Shown here piece after piece: positions 8,650-17,844 of a stretch of 53,032 bases of DNA. Positions within the stretch are counted from its first letter, which is position 1; every line of letters starts with the position of its first letter. The notes below the pieces were generated by a model. It ran no database searches. It had not been told where the DNA came from and saw only the letters and a program-made list of their open reading frames with translations. Both the position numbers and the translations under genes were made by a program. This stretch comes from Iphinoe sp. HA4291-MV1 (GTDB taxonomy: Bacteria; Cyanobacteriota; Cyanobacteriia; Cyanobacteriales; Nostocaceae): NCBI GenBank assembly GCA_019359415.1, contig JAHHHH010000049.1, forward strand, positions 1 to 53,032, written 5' to 3'.

Positions 8650-10239
8650 ATGGACGCTACGGCACTTTGGCAAAGATACCAGCAATGGTTATATTTCCAT
8701 GAAGGATTGGGACTATACCTGGATGTGAGCCGGATGCGGTTTGATGACGCTTTTGTAGAAAAGTTGCAGCCGAAGTTTGAAAAAGCTTTTGCGGATATGG
8801 CGGAACTTGAGAAGGGAGCGATCGCTAACCCAGATGAAAACCGCATGGTTGGACACTACTGGCTGCGAAATCCTGATTTAGCACCTACCCCAGAACTCAC
8901 ACAAGAAATCGTAGATAGCATAGAGCAAATCGATGTGTTTGCCGAAAAAATCCACGCAGGTGGGATTCGTCCTCAAAAAGTTCCTCGCTTCACTGATCTT
9001 ATCTCTATTGGCGTTGGTGGTTCTGCTTTAGGTCCCGAATTTGTCGCTGAAGCCTTAGCCCCAGACTTCCCCCCACTGGCAATTCACTTCATTGACAATA
9101 GTGATCCAGCAGGAATTGAACGTATTTTAACTCATTTGAGAAGTCGCCTTGCCAGCACTTTGGTCTTAGTAATCTCCAAGTCTGGCGGAACACCAGAACC
9201 GCGCAATGGCATGATTGAAGTCAAAAAGGCTTACGCTGAACAGAATTTGGACTTTGCTAATTCTGCGATCGCTATTACCATGCCAGGTAGTAAGCTGGAC
9301 GAACAAGCAAAATCCGAAGGCTGGCTCGCAAGATTTCCCATGTTTGACTGGGTGGGAGGACGCACCTCAGAAATGTCTGCTGTGGGGTTATTACCAGCAG
9401 CGTTGCAAGGCATCGATATTCTCGCCATGCTAGAGGGTGCAAAACAGATGGATGACGCCACCCGCATCCCTGATATCAAACAGAACCCAGCCGCATTGTT
9501 AGCTTTATCCTGGTACTATGCTGGCAATGGACGGGGCGAAAAAGACATGGTTGTCCTACCTTACAAAGATAGCTTACTTCTGTTCAGTCGCTATTTGCAA
9601 CAGCTGGTGATGGAATCCTTGGGTAAGGAGAAAGACTTAGAAGGCAACACCGTTCACCAAGGTATTGCCGTTTATGGCAACAAAGGCTCAACCGACCAAC
9701 ACGCCTACGTTCAGCAGTTGCGCGAGGGAGTGCCGAATTTCTTTGTTACCTTCATTGAAGTTTTGGAAGACCGAAAGGGTCCATCTGTTGAAATTGAACC
9801 CGGAATCACAGCAGGCGACTATCTTTCTGGTTTTTTGCAAGGAACCCGACAAGCACTTTCTGAAAACCAGCGCGGCTCGATTACAGTAACCATTCCCCAA
9901 GTCAATCCTCGGACAGTGGGTGCATTAATTGCTTTATATGATCGCGCTGTTGGTTTTTATGCCAGCTTAGTTAACATCAACGCCTACCATCAACCAGGCG
10001 TAGAAGCTGGTAAAAAAGCCGCTGCTGCAATTCTTGAGTTGCAAAAACGAGTTGTAGAAGTTTTGCAAACAGAAAAAACAGCTCTTTCCCTGGAGGAAGT
10101 TGCTCAAAAAGCAGGTGCAACAGACAAAATCGAAGCAATTTACAAAATTTTGCGTCATTTACACGCAAATCAGCGAGGAATCGTGTTGCAAGGCAATCTT
10201 GGACAACTCAGCAGTTTGAGGGTTTCTGCCACCTCATAA
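8650..10239 (+). CDS. pgi: Glucose-6-phosphate isomerase
   Basis: Interconverts glucose-6-phosphate and fructose-6-phosphate in glycolysis, gluconeogenesis and the oxidative pentose phosphate pathway, which feeds cyanobacterial dark metabolism. 529 aa, normal for the cyanobacterial form. Visible family motifs: [28 protein letters not shown] (phosphate-binding SIS domain), the signature [15 protein letters not shown], and [16 protein letters not shown] with the catalytic-region Lys and His. A C-terminal helical extension resembling a small DNA-binding fold is usual in cyanobacterial Pgi. The start is the ATG at 8650 with a weak ribosome site. It stands alone, followed by a palindrome at 10270-10291. 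Confidence 0.96.
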   Translation: MDATALWQRYQQWLYFHEGLGLYLDVSRMRFDDAFVEKLQPKFEKAFADMAELEKGAIANPDENRMVGHYWLRNPDLAPTPELTQEIVDSIEQIDVFAEKIHAGGIRPQKVPRFTDLISIGVGGSALGPEFVAEALAPDFPPLAIHFIDNSDPAGIERILTHLRSRLASTLVLVISKSGGTPEPRNGMIEVKKAYAEQNLDFANSAIAITMPGSKLDEQAKSEGWLARFPMFDWVGGRTSEMSAVGLLPAALQGIDILAMLEGAKQMDDATRIPDIKQNPAALLALSWYYAGNGRGEKDMVVLPYKDSLLLFSRYLQQLVMESLGKEKDLEGNTVHQGIAVYGNKGSTDQHAYVQQLREGVPNFFVTFIEVLEDRKGPSVEIEPGITAGDYLSGFLQGTRQALSENQRGSITVTIPQVNPRTVGALIALYDRAVGFYASLVNINAYHQPGVEAGKKAAAAILELQKRVVEVLQTEKTALSLEEVAQKAGATDKIEAIYKILRHLHANQRGIVLQGNLGQLSSLRVSATS

Positions 10240-10269
10240 ATTGATCTGATATATCACATTTTGGTTAAT

Positions 10270-10291
10270 AATTGTTGCACATGCAACAATT
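10270..10291. promoter_or_regulatory. Perfect 10-bp dyad between pgi and the ACT gene
   Basis: AATTGTTGCA and TGCAACAATT flank a CA spacer, followed by a T/A-rich tail. It may be the pgi terminator (9-bp stem, ACAT loop) or an operator for the ACT-domain gene that starts 50 bases downstream. The sequence does not decide between them. Confidence 0.5.
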
Positions 10292-10342
10292 TATTATTAT
10301 CCTAGAGCATCCCAGATTGAAGATAAAGCTTCAATTCTCAGG

Positions 10343-10780
10343 ATGCTTCACTGTTATATATTTTTGATGATGCACTTTAAAATTCAACGTCAACTGACTG
10401 TCGCCCTAGAAAATTACCCTGGTCGCTTAGCTGCTGTAAGTACCACGATCGCCAAGCAAAACATCAATATTGAGGCGATATCAGTGATTGACACTATCGA
10501 GCAAGCTGTCATTCGTTTGGTGACAAGCGATCCAACTTCGTGCAAAACCCTGCTAGTGAAAGAGGGGTTCTATGTCATTGAGGCGGATGTTCTGGCAGTT
10601 GAACTGACGGATAATCCTGGTCAATTAGCACGGATGAGTCAGGCTCTAGCTGCTGCCAAAATTAATATTGAATATACTTACGGTAGTACTATCCGCTCAG
10701 GAGAAAACATCCGTCTGATACTCAAAGTTTCTGATTTGGGCAAGGCTTGTGAGGTACTCGCCCAGATCAAGGAGAGCTAA
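10343..10780 (+). CDS. Tandem ACT-domain protein
   Basis: 145 aa made almost entirely of two ACT domains: LTVALENYPGRLAAVSTTIA with NINIEAISV, and VLAVELTDNPGQLARMSQAL with KINIEYTYGS. ACT pairs bind small ligands, usually amino acids, and regulate partner enzymes. No catalytic domain is attached. The start is uncertain: ATGs at 10343, 10367 and 10370 all have weak ribosome sites, and the fold begins only at about residue 11 (HFKIQRQL), so 10370 is plausible. The next gene begins 4 bases after the stop, so the two form an operon and the ACT protein may regulate that partner. Confidence 0.75.
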   Translation: MLHCYIFLMMHFKIQRQLTVALENYPGRLAAVSTTIAKQNINIEAISVIDTIEQAVIRLVTSDPTSCKTLLVKEGFYVIEADVLAVELTDNPGQLARMSQALAAAKINIEYTYGSTIRSGENIRLILKVSDLGKACEVLAQIKES

Positions 10781-10783
10781 TCT

Positions 10784-11953
10784 GTGGCTACTTTAATCGA
10801 AGGCAGTGTGGGAATCTTACCGCCTGGAGCGTTGGGAGTTAGTTTCTTCTATTATTTGACAGGGGAGTTAACGCAACTAGATGGTCAGGTCTACTTTCTG
10901 GAGCGTCAGGATTCGGCAAGTTCGCAAGTCTTGAAGGAAAGTGGCGAAATCGCGATCGCGACTCCGTTAGGAATCAAGTCTTTGCCAACCGACCTTTTGC
11001 TGAAACCAGATTTGCTTACTTGCTCTCGTTCTGGTTTTTTACCGGAAGTCGTGCTGATCTGTCCCAATCCCGACCAACTACTAGGCGTAATCACAACCGT
11101 TGTGGAATTGTTAGTACAGATCTACGAACAGGGACAGCTTTTGCAGCCATTTATACCATTGCCGTTTCTGGTTCTGTGTTCTAACGGTATCTATTTTCAG
11201 CGGTTCCGACAAATTTTTATTGAAAAAATCGAAGAAGCCACTCTTTTTGGTCGCCTTCCTGACCTATGGCCCGCCATAATACCCCAAATCATCTCTCGAT
11301 TTCTACGAGGTGTGACCATTCAAACTGGATTGCGAGAGGGTAGTGGAGCCAAAACCTTATATCGACCAGGTCCAAAAGGGCGAACCCAAATCGCAGGGGG
11401 AGATGCTACCAGCCGGGAGCGCTGCTCCCAAGTGTTAGCTACACGGGGAGGCTGGTTTGAACAAGCACCCAACAGTTCTGCTACTCGCCTGGAATTTGAT
11501 AAAGCACTAGTGAATCTTACCTGCAATTTGCTAGGACAGCTTTTGGCGATCAATTCTAAAGGAGACTTTCACGCTTTAATTGTTGCAGAAATTCTGAAGT
11601 CTTCCCTTGAAACCCAAATCTACGAATTATCGTATCGGGTATTTCAGGTTGGGCAAATGGTAAAAGTGTATAGTTTGGAAGAAGATTTTCAAGTGATTTT
11701 TAACCAGCTAATTGAAACCTGCAAAGCCCATGCTTCCCATATTCCCTCAAGTGTACAATGGGTAGACATGAAACTGCGCTTAGGTACATTAGAACCTCAA
11801 ATGACCCCCACAGAAGCTTGGCTAGTGGAGCCTCTGATTCGTTACGCTAAGGCATCTGGTCTGCAAGATACCGCAAATTATTTTGAGAAACTTAAAGGTG
11901 AATTGATAGAGAAATTGACTTTGGCAAGAAATAGAAGTTTGAGGAGTGCATAA
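10784..11953 (+). CDS. Putative NAD(P)-binding protein, ketopantoate reductase-like, with ACT partner
   Basis: 389 aa with a GTG start 4 bases after the ACT gene. The N-terminus (EGSVGILPPGALGVSFFYYL) reads like a Rossmann nucleotide-binding start with GxxGxG-like spacing (GILPPGALG), as in 2-dehydropantoate reductase or 6-phosphogluconate dehydrogenase-type enzymes. A helical C-terminal half would fit the same superfamily. The glycine motif is loose, and I see no convincing catalytic Lys/Glu pair, so the assignment is weak. No signal peptide or membrane helix is evident. It appears to be a conserved cyanobacterial protein of unknown role. Confidence 0.5.
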   Translation: MATLIEGSVGILPPGALGVSFFYYLTGELTQLDGQVYFLERQDSASSQVLKESGEIAIATPLGIKSLPTDLLLKPDLLTCSRSGFLPEVVLICPNPDQLLGVITTVVELLVQIYEQGQLLQPFIPLPFLVLCSNGIYFQRFRQIFIEKIEEATLFGRLPDLWPAIIPQIISRFLRGVTIQTGLREGSGAKTLYRPGPKGRTQIAGGDATSRERCSQVLATRGGWFEQAPNSSATRLEFDKALVNLTCNLLGQLLAINSKGDFHALIVAEILKSSLETQIYELSYRVFQVGQMVKVYSLEEDFQVIFNQLIETCKAHASHIPSSVQWVDMKLRLGTLEPQMTPTEAWLVEPLIRYAKASGLQDTANYFEKLKGELIEKLTLARNRSLRSA

Positions 11954-12109
11954 GTCAATTTCAATGACACCTATTAAGAATGCAGCAAGACTCTCTGGAA
12001 ATCTGAGCCTGAAAATCTTAACCTTAAAAATTCCCTCCTCTTCTTAAGCTTGGAGATACTAAGCCTTTCTGAAGTTTCACAAACTAGATAAATTTGAGAG
12101 TTAAATGAC

Positions 12110-13123
12110 ATGAAAACAGAAACTGTTGGTATCACATCCATTGGCTACTATATTCCCTCAGGGATTTTAACCAGTGAGGAAATGGCGAAGCTAGCTAATC
12201 TGCCTGTGTCTGTTTTCAGTGAAAAAATTGGCATAAACAAGAAACCTATAGCCAATAAAGATGAGCATCCTAGTGATATGGGGATTAAGGCGGCTTTAGA
12301 AGCTATCGATAAGGCAGGAATTACACCAAGCGAAATTGATCTGATTGCTTATTGTGGAGCTGGAGACTACGACTATAGATTTTGGTCACCCGCCGCCAAA
12401 ATCCAAGATGAAATTCGAGCAGAAAACGCCTTTGCGTTTGAAGTAAAAAATTTTTGTAATAGTGGTAACCTGGGAATACATATCTGCCGGAATATGTTAC
12501 TGGCAGATCCTGATTTGCATTATGCACTAGTTATCTGTAGCGATAAGCTATCCATGCTGCTTGATTATTCAGATAAAGACTGCCTCTCAACATTTATTAT
12601 GGCTGATGGCGCAGCAGCAGCAATTTTGAAGAAAGGAGAACCAAGCAATCAAATTCTATCTTATCATGCTATCACTAATGGAAAATTGGCTGATTTTCTA
12701 ATGATACCTTTAGCAGGAACCAAGTTTCCCGTTTCTGGTCAAGAGATGGATAGGAAACTGAGTTATTTAAAAGTGACAAATCCTAAAGAACTGGAAAGAA
12801 TATTATCAGATTTTTATTTAGAAAACTATAGCAAGGTCATTCAAAAGTCACTCAATAAAAGTGGTTATTCAATCAATGAAGTCGATTTCTTATTTACCAA
12901 TCAAGTTAAGAAGAGCTTATGCCACAGGATTCTAAACTTTTTAGGCTTAACGGATGAACAAACATTAATTTCTTTGCCTGAATATGGTCACTTGGGTGCA
13001 GTAGATACTATGTTTTGCTTGGCAAAAACTTTAGAGGAAAAGAAAATAAAACCTGGAAATATAGTGGTTTTAGCCAGTAGTGCTGCTGGTTTTTCCTGGG
13101 CTGCGCTCACTGTCAAATATTAG
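12110..13123 (+). CDS. 3-oxoacyl-ACP synthase III-like (thiolase-fold) enzyme
   Basis: 337 aa of the KAS III/FabH fold, which normally condenses an acyl-CoA with malonyl-ACP or a related partner. It shows SIGYYIPSGILTSEE, TPSEIDLIAYCGAG, the nucleophile in NFCNSGNLGIH (Cys116) and FIMADGAAAAIL. FabH uses a Cys-His-Asn triad. Here the usual PHQ site reads TNQ (Asn264) and the usual GN site reads YGHLG (His294), so His and Asn have traded places. This points to a specialised member (acyl transfer or another condensation) rather than the housekeeping FabH. It stands alone between unrelated genes, and its A/T-rich codon use differs from pgi, so horizontal transfer is possible. The natural substrate is unknown. 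Confidence 0.75.
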   Translation: MKTETVGITSIGYYIPSGILTSEEMAKLANLPVSVFSEKIGINKKPIANKDEHPSDMGIKAALEAIDKAGITPSEIDLIAYCGAGDYDYRFWSPAAKIQDEIRAENAFAFEVKNFCNSGNLGIHICRNMLLADPDLHYALVICSDKLSMLLDYSDKDCLSTFIMADGAAAAILKKGEPSNQILSYHAITNGKLADFLMIPLAGTKFPVSGQEMDRKLSYLKVTNPKELERILSDFYLENYSKVIQKSLNKSGYSINEVDFLFTNQVKKSLCHRILNFLGLTDEQTLISLPEYGHLGAVDTMFCLAKTLEEKKIKPGNIVVLASSAAGFSWAALTVKY

Positions 13124-13209
13124 ACTATTCATTCACAAACAGCGACGAACAGTATATAAAATTGTTTACTCTGCTAATTGAGCTAAGTATTTTCATACAT
13201 TATTTATCT

Positions 13210-13290
13210 AAGTGCGGGTAAATGCGATGGGCTTTGCCCCGCCTCCGGTGATCGCGCGTAGTGCAGTACCCTTACGGACAATCGCCACTT
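13210..13290. repeat. GC-rich palindromic repeat element
   Basis: A GC-rich island (GGGCTTTGCCCCGCC, then GATCGCGCGTAG and CCCTTACGG) in an AT-rich intergenic region. It belongs to the same loose family as the elements at 18851, 32718, 35810, 42027 and 45249. Confidence 0.55.
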
Positions 13291-13320
13291 ATAACTCCTC
13301 ACCTAACTTCTTAATTTAGC

Positions 13321-13917
13321 CTACCCTAATTTTTTTTGTGTCTCTCCAAATTTCACCTTGTTATACACATCTACTAAAGACATTTGAAACGGTATTGAAG
13401 CGAGAGTTATCTTTTCATCTTCTTCATCATATTCAAAAAGTGACCATCGCTTCTTTGCGGTTTTAGAAAACTGTTCAATATATATTCGAGTTTGGTCAAT
13501 CAAAACATACTCAGCAAAAGAGAGAATAGTCTTATAAGCATGAAATTTTCCCTCTCTGTCATAACCTTCAGTTGATTCTGATAAAACCTCAATAATCACT
13601 ATAGGATTAGTAATAGTATCAGTGCGATTATCCCAATATATCGGTTCACCAGCGATTACCATCACGTCTGGGTAGGTGTAGATTCGCTTCTGCGGTATCC
13701 ACAGGCGCACATCACCCATAAAGACTTCATAGTCCTGCTGCTTAAAAGCAAAATTTAATGCAGCATAAAAGTTACCTGCTATCCGGTTATGATTTGTCGT
13801 TCCACCAGCCATAGGGATTATTAGACCGTCAATATACTCACTTTTATACTCGGCGGTTTCTTCTAGCTGTAAGTACTCTTCTGGAGAGTAGTATCGCTGT
13901 TCTTGGTAAGTTTGCAT
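13321..13917 (-). CDS. Uma2-family (DUF820) putative endonuclease
   Basis: 198 aa with the complete family pattern: YYSPEEYLQLEETAEYKSEY-type N-terminus, YIDGLIIPMAGGT, TYPDVMVIAG (metal-binding Asp), VIIEVLSESTEGYDREGKF (Glu with downstream Lys) and AEYVLIDQTR. It belongs to a different subgroup from the copy at 7657. It lies just past the 3' end of the nuclease operon on the same strand, with about 300 bp and a tandem repeat between them, so it is probably a separate transcription unit. Its function is unresolved for the family. Confidence 0.88.
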   Translation of the reverse strand: MQTYQEQRYYSPEEYLQLEETAEYKSEYIDGLIIPMAGGTTNHNRIAGNFYAALNFAFKQQDYEVFMGDVRLWIPQKRIYTYPDVMVIAGEPIYWDNRTDTITNPIVIIEVLSESTEGYDREGKFHAYKTILSFAEYVLIDQTRIYIEQFSKTAKKRWSLFEYDEEDEKITLASIPFQMSLVDVYNKVKFGETQKKLG

Positions 13918-14205
13918 AGTTTTTGGGAGGGCTTTTTGCTTAATGTATGATTGTTTTAAGTAGATATATACTATTTTAAAACGAACCGTTAAGATGCAAA
14001 GAACGCAAAGGAAAGAATATAAAGAAGGTTTTTAGAACGGCTAAAATTTAGTTATTTGAAGAAGAATTCAGCAAGTCCTGATTCAGGAATCAGAATCACT
14101 CTTCGTGGGGAATTCAAACCCGCCTGTCCTAAGATTTCTGTCCACTGCTATAACAATAATTTTATGGCGAAAAGTGAATAAAAAAGCATAAAGCTAACTT
14201 ACGTA

Positions 14206-14430
14206 ATGAGAAAGCAAACAGCAAACAGGTATTTTGAGAAAGCAATTAGTCATTTTGCTTGCCCAAAACACCAAAACCAATGCGTGAATTACTGAAATGA
14301 GAAAGCAAACAGGCATTTTGAGAAAGCAATTAGCCATTTTGCTTGCCCAAAACACCAAAATCAATGCGTGAACTACTGAAATGAGAAAGCAATTAGCCAT
14401 TTTGCTTGCCCAAAACACCAAAATCAATGC
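14206..14430. repeat. Tandem repeat, about 84-bp unit, 2.6 copies
   Basis: Unit 1 is 14206-14296 (with an extra CAAACAG duplication), unit 2 is 14297-14380, and unit 3 is 14381-14430 (internally shortened). Each unit contains GAGAAAGCAATTAGCCATTT and then TTGCTTGCCCAAAACACCAA, with an internal GAGAAAGC direct repeat. The array ends exactly at the 3' end of the nuclease gene. A minus-strand frame runs through it but only because the unit length keeps frame in part; I regard it as non-coding. Confidence 0.85.
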
Positions 14431-15894
14431 CTAAATTTGAGGAGTAGGGAAATCGCGTAGAAAGTAAAAGCGATCGCGTCTCCAATCATTACCTTTAATT
14501 CGTCCCAAGTAGCCTGTTAAAGGTGAAGAAAGTTCAATCAGAATTTCATGCATTTCCTCTGTTTTTAGAGGCTGTGGTGGATTTGAGCCAAAATAATATA
14601 CACCATGTAAACTCTCAACTTCAGTATTATCTGAACCAGTTTTTTCTAAATAGTTTTTAACAAGTTCTACAAGGTGCGCTCTCAGAAAAATCTTTCTTTC
14701 TAACTTTTCTATATATTTATCAAGTTTATCATCAATTTGTCCAGCTTCTAAATATTGCTTCAATTCAAATAAGTTTATAGCACCTGGATATTTTGATTTT
14801 AATTCTACTAGCTTTTGCAAAGTCATAGCATTAATAATACTTACTTTCCATTCTTGAGATGTTTTTAGCATATCTGGAGATGGATTGCCAGGACCAATAA
14901 CTAACTTGGCTGAATTTAGAAATTGGTCTGAGCCTAAGTGCATCCCTCCCAGCTTAATCAATTCCTCAACAGTACCACTAGGAATCAGCTTACCTGCTTT
15001 ACACTCACCAACAAGGGGATAAGGTTTTGAACAAAATAAATCTAAACCACCAGCACCACCTTTGTAATGAGACTCAACTTTAAATCCTAAAAATTCAAGG
15101 CTGTCGCGTGCGATGTTTTCAAAATCTGTACCAGCTTGATAGTTGCTTTTTTTCTTCTCTTGTTCTATGCTGCGATCGCCATACGCTGCAATGTTGTTTA
15201 TCCAAGCTAAATCTGGATCGGGTTGTTGGATAAGTTGCTCAGTCGTCCAACCTAAAAATGCTTTAATATCTTGATCTAATGGTTTAGCGGCTGGGTTGGT
15301 GATAGCAAGGGAGGCTAAAGCACTTTGCAAGTCTTCTAATTCTGGATGCGGTGGCGGTTGACGTGTTTCTAGTTGGTGTTTGCGGATGGCAAAGGTGCGA
15401 TCGCTTAACACGGGGTTTGTTTGAGAAACTGTCACAGGCTGTGGTAAGGCAATAAACTGACTGTTTTTCTTGACTTGAACTTCAATTGCTTGAGGTAGGT
15501 AATAAACGCGCAGGTAAGCGAGAAAGATGTTTTGCCGTTGCTTGAGTGTTTCTTGTAAAGCTTCTTGTGTCCAAATCGTTCGTAAAGATAAAGCAGCTAG
15601 TGATTCAGTATTATCGATAATTTGACATAATTCACACTTTACCCAAGCTTTAATTGAGACAGTTTCAGTATCTAGTTGGGCAATAGCAGTTTGAGCAATA
15701 GGTAAGAAACTAAAGTGATAATACCGCTCAACTGGCAGCACGTTCATTAATCCATCTGCGGGACAAAGTGCAAATTCTCGCCCTTGAGTAAGAAATTTAT
15801 TAGATATAGCTGCAATCATTCGACCTTGCAACAGTGCCTCAATATCTGGTACTGGCAAGCATAAAGCGGTATTAATCACAACAGAATGATTCAT
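14431..15894 (-). CDS. PD-(D/E)XK nuclease-domain protein, third gene of the operon
   Basis: 487 aa. Residues 252-320 form a restriction-endonuclease-like core: Glu259 in GTDFENIA, FLGFKVESHYKGGAGGLDLF with Asp285, then PLVGECKAG with Glu297 and Lys299, the classic D-x(n)-ExK arrangement, followed by a helix. The pattern is like Mrr/NERD-type enzymes that cut DNA. The 250-residue N-terminal part is not recognised; it begins with VINTALCLPVPDIEALLQ and has CELC at 87-90. The C-terminal 150 residues are mostly helical. The start lies 6 bases after the ATPase stop, so the two are translationally linked. The active-site residues are intact, so it should be a working nuclease, with the ATPase as its likely activator or loader. 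Confidence 0.7.
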   Translation of the reverse strand: MNHSVVINTALCLPVPDIEALLQGRMIAAISNKFLTQGREFALCPADGLMNVLPVERYYHFSFLPIAQTAIAQLDTETVSIKAWVKCELCQIIDNTESLAALSLRTIWTQEALQETLKQRQNIFLAYLRVYYLPQAIEVQVKKNSQFIALPQPVTVSQTNPVLSDRTFAIRKHQLETRQPPPHPELEDLQSALASLAITNPAAKPLDQDIKAFLGWTTEQLIQQPDPDLAWINNIAAYGDRSIEQEKKKSNYQAGTDFENIARDSLEFLGFKVESHYKGGAGGLDLFCSKPYPLVGECKAGKLIPSGTVEELIKLGGMHLGSDQFLNSAKLVIGPGNPSPDMLKTSQEWKVSIINAMTLQKLVELKSKYPGAINLFELKQYLEAGQIDDKLDKYIEKLERKIFLRAHLVELVKNYLEKTGSDNTEVESLHGVYYFGSNPPQPLKTEEMHEILIELSSPLTGYLGRIKGNDWRRDRFYFLRDFPTPQI

Positions 15895-15900
15895 TTTTTA

Positions 15901-17775
15901 TTAAAAGATGTCTATGCTTACTTCTTCCACATCGCTAACTAGTGGTGTATTTACGACACTCTGACTACTTTCTTCATCAACAGCATCTTCAGGTACTTGT
16001 CCAGATGGGTCGCTGAGAATTTCACGGATTATATAATTATCAATTGCTATCTGCTGATGGCGAATAAAATCCAAAATTTGCTGTTCGCTTAACTCATAAT
16101 CTTCACGACCCTTCATAACGAAATGTAGTGCTAAAAGTGGCTTAATGTCCTCTGATTTTAACAATATCCATTCACCACCTAGGTTTTTTGACAAAAGTTG
16201 GCTCAAACACTGTTGTGCTTGAGCAGCACCTTTGTTAATTTGCTTAGAGCGAACTAAGCAACCACGAGTTAAATCAAAATCTTTGTAACGAATTAATCGT
16301 CTTAATGTAGCTCCAACTATCTTGCCTCCAGAATCTTGAAGAACAGCTACGCCAATTCTGACAGCTTTACCATTTTCCTTACCAACGACTTTGAAATCTA
16401 TATAACCTTTGTCCGCAGCTCTAGCTTGAACATCTTTGATTTCTTCAATTTGTACTTTTTCTATAGTTTCTCCAATCACAGCAGAGAAACCTAACCGTAA
16501 TGCCTGAGCAAGGGTTGCTTTATCCTCCATGTAATCTTGTACTGTCGTTTCTAAAGCAGCTAATTGTTGATTGTAAGCAGGTTCTACAGGGTTTTTTGGC
16601 TCGATTTTTTCTGTTCCTCCATCTATAACAGGAGATTGAAAGTTGTCAGCACACCATTGCAAAACTTTTCTGACAATTGGTTTTTCCTTACCTAATGCTC
16701 TAAGTTTATCTTCATCAAAGGGATAAACTGAATGAGGAGGAGTTAATCCCTTCTCTTGATAAAAATCTTCAAGCCATCCAGACACCAATGCAACAACCTC
16801 ATCAGAATTAAGATGTTTTAAATCAATAACTTTTTCACCTATTCTGTCTACAACTGCTTCAGCATAGGGTAAGACTTTTACCTGATGAGTCCAGGTTTCA
16901 GGATATATAGAAGTTAACAAAATACCCTGCTTAATTTTGTCGTATAAGTCTTTAGCGAGGAGAGCTGTAACTTGTGGTCCAGTAAATCCCGCATCATTAC
17001 ATCCTGCACTCTCCATTTCATCAAAACAGATAACTATAGGTTTGTAATCACTAATTAAGTCGAGAATTTGACGAGCCGTAGTGAAGGAATCAGCTTCTTT
17101 ATCTTCAGGATTAGGGTTTGATAAACCCATTGCATCCGCTTTTGACTGCGGTAAACTTTTTCCAGCGAGCCAGTTTATAGCAAAAAGTTCATAACCTGGC
17201 TCAGAGGAAAGAGTCCACATAATAGCCGTGATGATGTCTGGGTTTTCGATATCATGCTTAGTTGCAAGTACTCTATCTCTTAGATGTTCTGCTACCTTGG
17301 GATTTCGCGTGAAGGCTTCAGCAAATTTACTAACCATCTGCTGAGGAGTGTAGCTTTGATTAAATGCTTCATTATGAAGATCTGTTGCTAATTCCCGCCA
17401 CTGGCTTACTCCTTGACTACCTATTTGTTTGAGGCTAATTGCTAGGGTTCGCAAAAATTCAGCTTTAATTCGATTTAAATTCCCACACTCACTCATGTAG
17501 ACAAACAAAGCAATACCATCACTTTGCAAGTTATGGCGAATGCGACTGATGAGGTGACTTTTTCCTAGCCCTTTTTCAGCAGTGATAGTTATGCCAACAA
17601 CTTGTCGCTGTCGGGTTCGAACTTTCTCTATTGCCTCATAAACAGCATCGGAAGCATGAGCATTTAAGGATGGAACATCAGGAAAACCTTGTCCCCAAAC
17701 ATTATGTGTTCTAACTACAAAGCGTCCCTCAAATGGGTTATGGTTTTTGATGGCATTAATTAAGTCGTTGGACAT
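15901..17775 (-). CDS. Large P-loop ATPase, second gene of the operon
   Basis: 624 aa. Walker A is AEKGLGKS (66-73; the first glycine is replaced by alanine) and Walker B is PIVICFDEME (246-255, Asp252-Glu253). After that come sensor-like LLTSIYPETW and DRIGEKVIDLKHLNSDEVV, which looks like an AAA+/ORC-type lid, and then a winged-helix-like stretch. Residues 430-560 form an alternating strand/helix domain (GYIDFKVVGKENGKAVRIGV onward) that I cannot assign. The N-terminus NPFEGRFVVRTHNVWGQGFP looks like a targeting or partner motif. The C-terminus is acidic. It lies between a winged-helix gene and a nuclease gene, an arrangement common in prokaryotic immune cassettes. It resembles the ATPases in BREX-type systems only in a general way. 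Confidence 0.7.
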   Translation of the reverse strand: MSNDLINAIKNHNPFEGRFVVRTHNVWGQGFPDVPSLNAHASDAVYEAIEKVRTRQRQVVGITITAEKGLGKSHLISRIRHNLQSDGIALFVYMSECGNLNRIKAEFLRTLAISLKQIGSQGVSQWRELATDLHNEAFNQSYTPQQMVSKFAEAFTRNPKVAEHLRDRVLATKHDIENPDIITAIMWTLSSEPGYELFAINWLAGKSLPQSKADAMGLSNPNPEDKEADSFTTARQILDLISDYKPIVICFDEMESAGCNDAGFTGPQVTALLAKDLYDKIKQGILLTSIYPETWTHQVKVLPYAEAVVDRIGEKVIDLKHLNSDEVVALVSGWLEDFYQEKGLTPPHSVYPFDEDKLRALGKEKPIVRKVLQWCADNFQSPVIDGGTEKIEPKNPVEPAYNQQLAALETTVQDYMEDKATLAQALRLGFSAVIGETIEKVQIEEIKDVQARAADKGYIDFKVVGKENGKAVRIGVAVLQDSGGKIVGATLRRLIRYKDFDLTRGCLVRSKQINKGAAQAQQCLSQLLSKNLGGEWILLKSEDIKPLLALHFVMKGREDYELSEQQILDFIRHQQIAIDNYIIREILSDPSGQVPEDAVDEESSQSVVNTPLVSDVEEVSIDIF

Positions 17776-17844
17776 GGATGTATTTGCAGTATTTGCAGTA
17801 GCGGTGTACTAGGAGTTAGCAGGGAATCAGCAAAAATCGGTAGA

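Noticed and set aside
14194-14427. Minus-strand frame with repeated NCFL and LVFWASKM peptides
   Set aside because: The peptide repeats only mirror the 84-bp DNA tandem array; there is no ribosome site and unit lengths vary.
14206-14430. CRISPR array
   Set aside because: The repeats are contiguous without unique spacers, the unit is about 84 bp, and no cas gene is near.
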